From Porphyromonadaceae bacterium UBA7042 (lineage in GTDB: Bacteria > Bacteroidota > Bacteroidia > Bacteroidales > Muribaculaceae): a stretch of DNA of 23,717 nucleotides. Each line of letters starts with the position of its first letter. The first letter of the stretch is position 1. The notes beneath the pieces were generated by a model. The model was not told the DNA's origin. It ran no database searches and worked only from the letters and a program-made list of their open reading frames with translations. The stretch is taken from the NCBI GenBank assembly GCA_002494015.1, contig DLAR01000055.1:1-23717 (forward strand), read 5' to 3'. Below, piece by piece: positions 1 through 6,901 of this stretch. The translations under genes were made by a program, and so were the position numbers.

Positions 1-29
1 CTTAAAAATGTCATGTGCTATGCTAATTG

Positions 30-41
30 GACTAATTAGTC
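30..41. repeat. 12-bp perfect palindrome after the six-gene minus-strand array
   Basis: GACTAATTAGTC is self-complementary over 12 bp and lies just past the stop codon of the last gene of the minus-strand array. A second AATT half-site (TAATT, 24-28) sits beside it. On the minus strand a T5 run follows about 20 nt further on (positions 4-8). It could be a weak terminator or a protein site. AT-rich palindromes of this length also arise by chance. Confidence 0.25.
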
Positions 42-45
42 ATAT

Positions 46-1020
46 TTACTTGCGCGAGAAGCGGAGAACGGTTTTGTAGAGGGGGAAGTTGAGGGTCAGG
101 ATGGCTTTTTGAGTGATGGAGGCGTGGATGTCGCGAGTGACGGGAGTGAATGACGCGTCGGTCCACCGGAGGTCATAGTGGTCGATGAACTGCGTGGGGA
201 GCAGGCGGCCTTTGAGCATTCCGGGACTCCAAAGCCCGGCCATTTTCTGTGCTCCCGACACATACAGGATGTCGTAGGCTCCCGGGATGTCGCCCGACGC
301 GACAATCGCGAGGGTGTACCGTCCTCCCGGGATGGCATAATCAGGGTCGTTTTCGCGGTCGAGGTATTCCCAGTAACCCTCGACCGGGTCGGTCGGCGAC
401 TGCGACAGGTAGCTGTCGATTTCCTCAAGCGTCCACGGTGTCATTGCGGCGGCGACCGGGTCAGTCGCCGTCTCGACCATCATTGTGGACACTGTCAGGG
501 GGACTGACGAGAATAGGCCCGGGGAGGGAATCTCCTCAATCGGCACCGGACCGACTAATTCAAGCTCCCGGCTGCCGCCGAAAATGTTCATCTGCCCTGC
601 AACGATGTCGATTTCGGCTGTCAGGGTGTTGAACCCTCCTTTGACCGTAGAAAATCCTCGGGTAAATCGCCGTGTTAGAATCACGCTGTCGTTTCGGCTG
701 ACCGTGACCTGCATGAATGGCTCGTCAAAGGCTGAGCCGAAATCGCTGTTGCCGGGTGTCAGGGCGACAATGTAGTCCGCGCCGCTGTCAGTGGCAAGAG
801 TAATTCCCCATGATGCATCGGAGAGGCCGTCGCGCTCGCGCACTTTGTCAAATGCGGCCCTTGCCTCGACCGTCATCATGGCCGTGGAGGCCGGAATATC
901 GACAAGCAGCTGTGTCGTGTCGCCCGTGAGTGTGCGGAGAGAGTCAAAGTAGACGCGCTTGGCTCCTGCGTGAAAGCTGGTGCCGAGAATCAGGAGGATG
1001 AGGAGGGAAAAGGGTTTCAT
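46..1020 (-). CDS. Secreted or periplasmic protein of unknown function (324 aa)
   Basis: I do not recognise the family. Residues 1-20 form a clear Sec signal peptide (MKPF, then LLILLILG, then a small-residue AGA cleavage region), with no lipobox cysteine. The mature part looks beta-rich and soluble, with no further membrane segment. The C-terminal half is the most motif-like stretch: EGYWEYLDRENDP around 217-229, then GGRYTLAIV and a HYDLRWTDASF segment near 282-292. The start codon directly abuts the stop of miaA with no spacer, so it is almost certainly the last cistron of the minus-strand array. Homologues are probably limited to Bacteroidales (inference). No function should be assigned from sequence alone. 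Confidence 0.75.
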   Translation of the reverse strand: MKPFSLLILLILGTSFHAGAKRVYFDSLRTLTGDTTQLLVDIPASTAMMTVEARAAFDKVRERDGLSDASWGITLATDSGADYIVALTPGNSDFGSAFDEPFMQVTVSRNDSVILTRRFTRGFSTVKGGFNTLTAEIDIVAGQMNIFGGSRELELVGPVPIEEIPSPGLFSSVPLTVSTMMVETATDPVAAAMTPWTLEEIDSYLSQSPTDPVEGYWEYLDRENDPDYAIPGGRYTLAIVASGDIPGAYDILYVSGAQKMAGLWSPGMLKGRLLPTQFIDHYDLRWTDASFTPVTRDIHASITQKAILTLNFPLYKTVLRFSRK

Positions 1021-1944
1021 TTATTTTATCAGTGATATGACACGGTTGACAAATTCGTCGGCCGGCAGGTCGCCCGGGAGCCAGTGTATCGGGAACCCGC
1101 GTTTTTCCATGCCGCGGAACCATGTCATCTGCCGCTTGGCAAACTGGTGGATTGCGATTTCGAGCTGTGATGTCATCTCGTCGAGTGTCAGTTCTCCGAT
1201 AAGGTGGCGGGTGATAAATTTGTATTCAAGCCCGTAATATATGAGGTCTTCGGGCGCAATGCCGCTGTCAAGCAGTCTCTGCACCTCGGCCACCATTCCC
1301 TCGTCGAGACGGGCGTGGAGCCGCTCGGTGATGCGGCGGCGGCGCGTGTCGCGGTCTACCTCCACGCCGATGACAAGCGCGTCGGTGAGCGGGGTCGGGG
1401 CGGCTTGGGCGGCAGCCTCGGGGTGCTCGTGATAATAACGCTGAATCTCGATTGCCCTGACGGCGCGTTTCACGGTGTCGACATCGGTGACGTTGTGGAG
1501 CGTTTTCATCAAGGCGAGCATGGCGGTCAGCTCCTCAAGACTTTTCTTTTCAAGCGATTGTCTCAGTTCCGGGTTGGCGGGGACCTCGGGGAGAGAGATG
1601 CCTTTCAGCACGCTTTCGACATAAAGTCCCGTGCCGCCGCAGAGAATCGGCATCCTGCCGCGCGCCACGATGTCGTCCCTGACCTCGGCATAGTCGCGCA
1701 GATACTCGAAAAGGTTATATTTGTATCCGGCCGGGCAGATGTCGAGCAGGTGTGCCGGGATGTCGCCATACTCCCCGATGTCTTTCCCCGTGCCGATGTC
1801 CATGTCGCGGTAGACTTGGCGCGAGTCGGCGCTGATTATCTCGCCGCCGACCGCGCGAGCCACGTCGACGGCACGCCGGGTTTTCCCCGAGGCTGTCGGG
1901 CCGGTGATGACTATCATTGAAACCTTTCCCATGTGCCTTGTCAT
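1021..1944 (-). CDS. miaA: tRNA dimethylallyltransferase MiaA (307 aa)
   Basis: Transfers a dimethylallyl group from DMAPP to N6 of A37 in tRNAs that read UNN codons, the first step of ms2i6A synthesis. Visible motifs are the P-loop GPTASGKT (15-22), the DSRQVYRDMDIGTGK segment (40-54) that contacts substrate and tRNA, GGTGLYVESVLKG (103-115), and a RQMTWFRG segment near the C-terminus. Length is normal for the family. The segment after the DIGTGK motif (AHLLDICPAGYKYNLFEYLRDY, about 64-85) differs from the proteobacterial HLIDI-DP pattern. It recalls the second MiaA paralogue that Bacteroidales often carry (from memory). The chosen ATG overlaps the stop of the upstream gene as ATGA (1941-1944), implying translational coupling. 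Internal ATGs at codons 5 and 10 are possible alternatives. Confidence 0.95.
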   Translation of the reverse strand: MTRHMGKVSMIVITGPTASGKTRRAVDVARAVGGEIISADSRQVYRDMDIGTGKDIGEYGDIPAHLLDICPAGYKYNLFEYLRDYAEVRDDIVARGRMPILCGGTGLYVESVLKGISLPEVPANPELRQSLEKKSLEELTAMLALMKTLHNVTDVDTVKRAVRAIEIQRYYHEHPEAAAQAAPTPLTDALVIGVEVDRDTRRRRITERLHARLDEGMVAEVQRLLDSGIAPEDLIYYGLEYKFITRHLIGELTLDEMTSQLEIAIHQFAKRQMTWFRGMEKRGFPIHWLPGDLPADEFVNRVISLIK

Positions 1945-3284
1945 TTACTGTTGATTCCCGAGATGTTTTTCTGCCACCACTTCCTCAGCCTGAAGAACGG
2001 TTTGTCTTCGTTGTTGCGGGCGATGTACAGCCAGTGGGGGTCGTTGAAATCAACATCCCAGTCCTGAATGCCGTTGATGCGGAACATGGGGCGGTAGTTC
2101 TTGATGCGGTACAGCCGGCGCCCTTCGCGGTCGTAGGTTTTCCACATCATCGCAACGGTATAGAGGCGGTTGATTTCGGTAGACAGCAGGGGGGACAGCG
2201 CGCCCATTGTCATGAGCCGCTGGAGTTGCGGGATGGAAAACCATTTCCCGGGCATGGATGCTGTCTCGGTTTTCCCGGTATCGTCGAGCGTGACGATAAA
2301 ATGGAATATGTTGCATGTCCCGGTCATGTCGGCGCTTTCATACATGGTCCTGATGCGGAACTCCCCGGCAGGGATGCCGCTCAGGTCGGTAAACATCTTT
2401 GAGGCTTTGTCGAGCGGGATGTCTTTGTGGTAGTTCAGCGAGACTGCTGCCGGGGTGTCGATTAAGCCCATCCCGGGGTCTTGAGGAAATTCCTCGTTTT
2501 TCCCGAGAAAAATGCGGTCTTTGGTCAGGATGAGGAACCGTACCCGGGTGTAATTTTCTGTGACTTTGCCGGAATGGCCCGAGTGTCCGTAATAGTATCC
2601 CCAGATTGTGAAATACCTTGTCCCCATGTAGATGACCGTGATTGCCCATATAATTACGGGAATCCAGTGATAGAAAAAGTGGTCGGGGTCGTTGATGCTG
2701 ACGTTTACATAATAGAATATATAATATCCCCAAGACTCTGCGGTCAGGAGCAGGGAAATCAGGACGAAAAATTTCAGCTGGTAGAGACTCTCCTGAGTGT
2801 AGATGCGTCCGAGGTATCCCCGCTCGGGGGGTGCGCCGTAGCGTATCTTGCAGTCCTGACAGATTGCGGCGCGACCGCCGCGCCACATCATTGCCAGTCC
2901 CACCATCGTCGCTACGGGGCCGAGGACAAGGATGGTTATATAGGGATGGTTGATGTTGAGAAGCTCGGGGTCGAAGATGTTGTTGACATACCCCCTGACA
3001 TATAAAACGTCGATGGCAAGCATCACGATTCCCGAGTAGAGCAAGACACGCGCCACGACCCAAGGGATGAGGCGGCATGCCCCCGACGCGGGTCGGGCGG
3101 TGCTGCGGCGTATCCACACGGTCATTATGCCGAAAAAGGCGAGCGCGACGAGTGGCAGCCACAGTTTTGAAACCCATAGTGACAGGAGAACCAGTAAGAT
3201 AAGAGCGCCGGTTGACAGCGTCCAGTTAAACCATAGGGAAAAAATTCCTTGTTCGGTGGCCAGTTTCCGTTGAGATTCCTCCAT
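1941..3284 (-). CDS. Polytopic inner-membrane protein of unknown function (447 aa)
   Basis: No recognised family. The N-terminal half carries about six hydrophobic helices, near residues 23-37, 42-58, 75-95, 115-134, 168-186 and 207-222. A short cysteine pair CQDC (142-145) lies between helices 4 and 5. The C-terminal half (about 240-447) is hydrophilic, without obvious catalytic motifs, and ends in a basic stretch (RLRKWWQKN). The loop GYYYGHSGHSGK after the last helix is notable. The gene follows the DPP IV gene after 28 bp and overlaps miaA by 4 bp, so it is a middle cistron. A membrane sensor or an envelope factor tied to peptide or cell-wall stress would fit the context, but that is speculation. 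Confidence 0.75.
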   Translation of the reverse strand: MEESQRKLATEQGIFSLWFNWTLSTGALILLVLLSLWVSKLWLPLVALAFFGIMTVWIRRSTARPASGACRLIPWVVARVLLYSGIVMLAIDVLYVRGYVNNIFDPELLNINHPYITILVLGPVATMVGLAMMWRGGRAAICQDCKIRYGAPPERGYLGRIYTQESLYQLKFFVLISLLLTAESWGYYIFYYVNVSINDPDHFFYHWIPVIIWAITVIYMGTRYFTIWGYYYGHSGHSGKVTENYTRVRFLILTKDRIFLGKNEEFPQDPGMGLIDTPAAVSLNYHKDIPLDKASKMFTDLSGIPAGEFRIRTMYESADMTGTCNIFHFIVTLDDTGKTETASMPGKWFSIPQLQRLMTMGALSPLLSTEINRLYTVAMMWKTYDREGRRLYRIKNYRPMFRINGIQDWDVDFNDPHWLYIARNNEDKPFFRLRKWWQKNISGINSK

Positions 3285-3312
3285 GAAAAAATCTGCAAAA
3301 ATCCTGTTAGTG

Positions 3313-5505
3313 TTATTTGTTCAGGTGTAGGTTGAAGTAGTCAAGAGCCTTGGCATATACAACAAGCCGCGCGTCACAATAGTTGATGGAGTGGTTCATG
3401 TTGGGAAACAGCATCATGTCACAGACACGGTAGTTGCTTTCAAGGGCCGACACATACTGCATCGTGTTAAACAGGTGGACATTGTCGTCGGCGGTGCCGT
3501 GCATGATGAGCAGCGGGCAGTTCATGGCGGCGGCGTGGCTCAGCGGTGCAGATGTCTCGTAACCCTCCTCGTTTTCAGCGGGGGTCAGCATGTAGCGTTC
3601 GGCATAGACGGTGTCGTAGTAGCGCCAGTCGGTCACGGGGGCGATCGCTACGGCGGCGGCAAACTGCGGGCGGCCTGTCGAGACGGCCATCAGTGTCTCA
3701 TAGCCGCCGTAGCTCCAGCCGGTTATGCCGATGCGGTCGCTGTCGACGTAGGGGAGCGAGGCTATGTGGCGTGTGGCGGCCTGAAGGTCAAGGGTCTCGT
3801 AGTGGCCGAGGTTCTTGTAGACGATTGTCTCAAATTCGCGTCCGCGTCCGCCGGTCCCGCGCGGGTCCACTCCCACCACGACATATCCCTGCGTGGCGTA
3901 ATAGTGGGTCCACTCCATGCGCCACCGGTCGAGGACCTCCTGCGACCCGGGGCCGCTGTACTGGTAAATGATGACAGGGTATTTGCGCGAGGCGTTGAAA
4001 TCAGCCGGCTTGATTATATAGGCGTTAAGGGTGACACCGTTGTCGCCCGGCATTGTGACAAATTCCTTGACAGGCGCGCCCGAGTAGCGGGCGGCGTATG
4101 CGGCATTGTCCTCGATTACGCGCACTTTTTTGTCGGACGGGGCCGAATACAGGGTGTAAACAGGCGCGGTGGCCGCGTTGCTGTAGTTGAGGGTATAGTA
4201 GGTCGCTGTGGGGTTGAATACAGCCGAGGCGGTGCCGTTGTCGGGCGACAGGTTTTTCATGTTGCCCTTGATGTCGATGCGTGACACGACCCGGTTGACG
4301 GACCCCGATACTGTCGACTGTACATAGTGGTTTCCCTTGCTGTCACATCCGTAGTAGTCGGTCACGTCGTAGTCTCCGCTTGTTATCCGGCGGTCAAGCG
4401 CGCCGGCATAGGTGTAGCTGTAGGCATGGGAGAACCCGGAGCGGGAGGACAGGATGACAAAGTTGTCGGGGTAGAGCTTTATGTTCTCGTAGGTCGCCGG
4501 ACTGATCCATGCCTTGCTTTCCTCGACAAGCAGAGATTTTGCCACTCCCGAGCGGGGGTTGAGGGCAAAAAGTTCCATGCGGTTCTGGGAGCGGTTGAGG
4601 GTGGTGACTATCACTCTGTCGGGAGAGAAGGCATATTGGAGGCGGGGGATGTACTCGGGGGCCGCGCCGGGGAGGGTGATGTCCTTAGTCTTGCGATTGT
4701 CGACATCGTAGCTGTGGACCGAGACGGTCGAGTTGGGTTGTCCCGCGACGGGGTACTTGTAGGTGAACGAGCCGGGGTATAGGGCGTACTCGGCCTTAGG
4801 CTCGCAGGTTCCCTCGTAGAGTGGGAAGGAGTAGGTGGGGACGGCTGTCTCGTTGTACTTGATATAGCAGAGTGTCATGTTGTCGGGAGCCCAAGTCATC
4901 GAGCAGTCGGTTGCGAATTCCTCCTCATAGGTCCAGTCGGGCACGCCGTTTATGATGCTGTTGACGGCACCGTCGCGGGTGACGGCGACCTCGGTGTCAA
5001 AGTCTATTTTCTTGAGATGGATATTGTTGTCATCGCCGACAAACGCCACCATGCGGCCGTCGGGGGAGAACAGCGGGGCGCGCTGTTTCTTGAAATTCTC
5101 GCTCAGTGGGCGCAGGATGCGGCTGTGGGTGTCGTAGGTATAGTAGCTTGCGCGGAACGAGCGGCGGTAGATCATTGTCTTGCCGGTGTAGACGAGCAGC
5201 TTGGAGCCGTCGGGGCTCAGGGTGAATCCTTCGATGGATTCAATGTTGTTTTCGCGGGTGCGGGAGGTGTCAAAGATGGTCTCGATTTCGGCTCCTGTCT
5301 TGGTTTCGTGTTTTACCACGCGTTTACCGTCGTCGCTCAGTTGCAGGTAGGTCTCGCCGTCGGGGAGGTAGGCCGCGGCGGGTGCCGTTGCGGGTGCATT
5401 CTGTGGATAGACATACGGGGCCATGTCCTTGTAACGCTCGATTGACTGGCCTGAGACGGTGCCGACGGTGACGGCTATGATGGTTATAACGAGTATTCTG
5501 TTCAT
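3313..5505 (-). CDS. Dipeptidyl peptidase IV, S9B prolyl oligopeptidase family (730 aa)
   Basis: Serine exopeptidase releasing X-Pro or X-Ala dipeptides from peptide N-termini, exported to the periplasm or surface. A signal peptide spans about residues 1-19 (cleavage near VSGQ). An eight-bladed beta-propeller follows (about 40-480), containing the diagnostic DWTYEEE motif (190-196), whose glutamates hold the substrate amino terminus in DPP IV. The alpha/beta-hydrolase domain (about 480-730) has the oxyanion tyrosine in YSGPGSQ (Y516) and a catalytic triad of Ser598 (GWSYGGY), Asp673 (HGTADDNV) and His705 (NMNHSI). Length matches Bacteroides and Porphyromonas DPP IV. All key residues are present, so an active enzyme is expected. 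The gene starts 15 bp after the coiled-coil gene and is probably co-transcribed with it. Related acyl-peptidase subfamilies lack the double-glutamate motif. Confidence 0.95.
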   Translation of the reverse strand: MNRILVITIIAVTVGTVSGQSIERYKDMAPYVYPQNAPATAPAAAYLPDGETYLQLSDDGKRVVKHETKTGAEIETIFDTSRTRENNIESIEGFTLSPDGSKLLVYTGKTMIYRRSFRASYYTYDTHSRILRPLSENFKKQRAPLFSPDGRMVAFVGDDNNIHLKKIDFDTEVAVTRDGAVNSIINGVPDWTYEEEFATDCSMTWAPDNMTLCYIKYNETAVPTYSFPLYEGTCEPKAEYALYPGSFTYKYPVAGQPNSTVSVHSYDVDNRKTKDITLPGAAPEYIPRLQYAFSPDRVIVTTLNRSQNRMELFALNPRSGVAKSLLVEESKAWISPATYENIKLYPDNFVILSSRSGFSHAYSYTYAGALDRRITSGDYDVTDYYGCDSKGNHYVQSTVSGSVNRVVSRIDIKGNMKNLSPDNGTASAVFNPTATYYTLNYSNAATAPVYTLYSAPSDKKVRVIEDNAAYAARYSGAPVKEFVTMPGDNGVTLNAYIIKPADFNASRKYPVIIYQYSGPGSQEVLDRWRMEWTHYYATQGYVVVGVDPRGTGGRGREFETIVYKNLGHYETLDLQAATRHIASLPYVDSDRIGITGWSYGGYETLMAVSTGRPQFAAAVAIAPVTDWRYYDTVYAERYMLTPAENEEGYETSAPLSHAAAMNCPLLIMHGTADDNVHLFNTMQYVSALESNYRVCDMMLFPNMNHSINYCDARLVVYAKALDYFNLHLNK

Positions 5506-5520
5506 TGTAAAAATAGTTTT

Positions 5521-6891
5521 TTAAAACAGAGAGAGCTGTGCGTCATTGGTGTTGATGGGAGAGTGGGGAGGCTCGTGGTAGCCGAAGTCGGCATCTGACT
5601 TTTTGGATGGGGATGCAAGCCAGTCGGTGTTGTCAAGGTTTTCGTCAACCCGTGGTTTGCGGCGCGAGCGGCGTTTTGGGGCCGGAGCCTGTTGTGCAGG
5701 CTGTTGCACAGGCTGCTGCGAGGTCTCGACGGGCGTGTTGCCGGAGGTTTCAAGTTGTTGTTTAAGCTCTTTTATCTCCCGGCGCAACCGGTTTTCGGAG
5801 TTGGCCTGATTATAGAGGTTGTTTTCAATCGTTCGGCGCAGCGACTCGTTGTCGGCAGTCGTTTTTTCGAGACGCGAGGCGATTTCGTCGCGCTCGCCGG
5901 TCATGGCGCGCAGTGCGTCTTGGAGCTCGGCGATGCGCTCGTCCTTGCGTTTTTTCACATCTTCAAACTTGTCGAGCTGTGCCTGAATTTCGTTGACAAC
6001 AGCCATTCCTTCCTGAGCTTTGGCGAGTTCCTGCCGGGCCTCGGCGGTCTGGGAACGGAGCTCGTTCATCATCGCGTCGGTCATCTTGACTTTCATTTCG
6101 AGCTGTTCGCGCAGGGTTGTCTGCCGTTCCACTTCGGCCTGAAGGCGTTCTATTTCCCCGCTGTTGTCGGGGGCGGAGGTTTCGCGGGATGATAGTTCTT
6201 GAATCTGACCTTTGAGCGAGGTGATTTCTTCGTCTCTTGTCGCGATGTCGTTTTTCAGTCCTTGAATCTCGGCGGTGGCATGGCGGCGTGTCAGGATGCG
6301 TTCTTTTTCAGACTGGAGGGAGGTTACTTGTGATTCGAGGTCGTTCACGCGGTCGCAGAGTGCCCGTTTCTGTCGGTCGGCACTGAGCTGGACTCGCTTG
6401 ATTTCCTGAGCGAGCGAGTCGGCTCGTCCTGAATCGGCCTGCATTTCTTCAATCTGTCCGAGCAGGGAGTCGCGCTCGTTGCGCAGTTTTTGAATCTGAG
6501 ACCGGTCAGCTCCGGCGACGGCGTTGTCAAGGCGAGTGCGCAGCGACTCGTCGAGTGCGTTGTAGATGAACTGCCGCTGGCGGTCGGTGGAAAGGCTGTC
6601 TTTGACAAAGTCGGGGAGGGTGTCGTTGAACAGTTTTATCACTGCATCAAAAAGATCGCCGGGAAGGTCCGGGTCTCCGGCTGTTTTTTCGGTAACCGTG
6701 TCGTCGGGCGCAGGTCGGGGTGCAGCCGCGGTCTCGTCAGATGCGGGAGCTTGGGCCTCCTCGGGTGCGTTAGAGGCAGCGGCGGGGCTGTCGGCAGCAT
6801 AGGTGGGAAGTGAAGAATCATATTCTTCGTCCATATCGTCTTCTTCGGGAGAAAAGCCGAAGGCTTGTTTTAAGCTGGTCCAAAATGCCAT
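5521..6891 (-). CDS. Coiled-coil protein with C-terminal QLSLF sliding-clamp-like motif (456 aa)
   Basis: No recognised family. Residue plan: a short amphipathic N-terminus (MAFWTSLKQAFGF); an acidic, alanine/proline-rich linker (about 15-75); a helical patch (78-126); then an almost unbroken coiled coil (about 128-382) rich in E, K, Q, R and heptad leucines. A Q/P-rich linker (386-405), a basic cluster KRRSRRKPR (406-414) and a disordered tail follow. The last five residues are QLSLF (452-456), which I re-read codon by codon from the minus strand at 5524-5538. This matches the consensus QL(S/D)LF by which many DNA polymerases and repair proteins dock on the beta sliding clamp. The gene lies 10 bp downstream of the receiver/PEP-binding gene. 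A clamp-associated or nucleoid-structuring role is inference; a chance match is possible. Confidence 0.8.
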   Translation of the reverse strand: MAFWTSLKQAFGFSPEEDDMDEEYDSSLPTYAADSPAAASNAPEEAQAPASDETAAAPRPAPDDTVTEKTAGDPDLPGDLFDAVIKLFNDTLPDFVKDSLSTDRQRQFIYNALDESLRTRLDNAVAGADRSQIQKLRNERDSLLGQIEEMQADSGRADSLAQEIKRVQLSADRQKRALCDRVNDLESQVTSLQSEKERILTRRHATAEIQGLKNDIATRDEEITSLKGQIQELSSRETSAPDNSGEIERLQAEVERQTTLREQLEMKVKMTDAMMNELRSQTAEARQELAKAQEGMAVVNEIQAQLDKFEDVKKRKDERIAELQDALRAMTGERDEIASRLEKTTADNESLRRTIENNLYNQANSENRLRREIKELKQQLETSGNTPVETSQQPVQQPAQQAPAPKRRSRRKPRVDENLDNTDWLASPSKKSDADFGYHEPPHSPINTNDAQLSLF

Positions 6892-6901
6892 AGTGAGGTA
6901 T

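Noticed and set aside
3391..4284. 297-codon open frame on the plus strand inside the DPP IV gene
   Set aside because: It is antisense to a gene with intact catalytic motifs. Its low-complexity V/G/R composition is typical of a shadow frame in GC-rich DNA.
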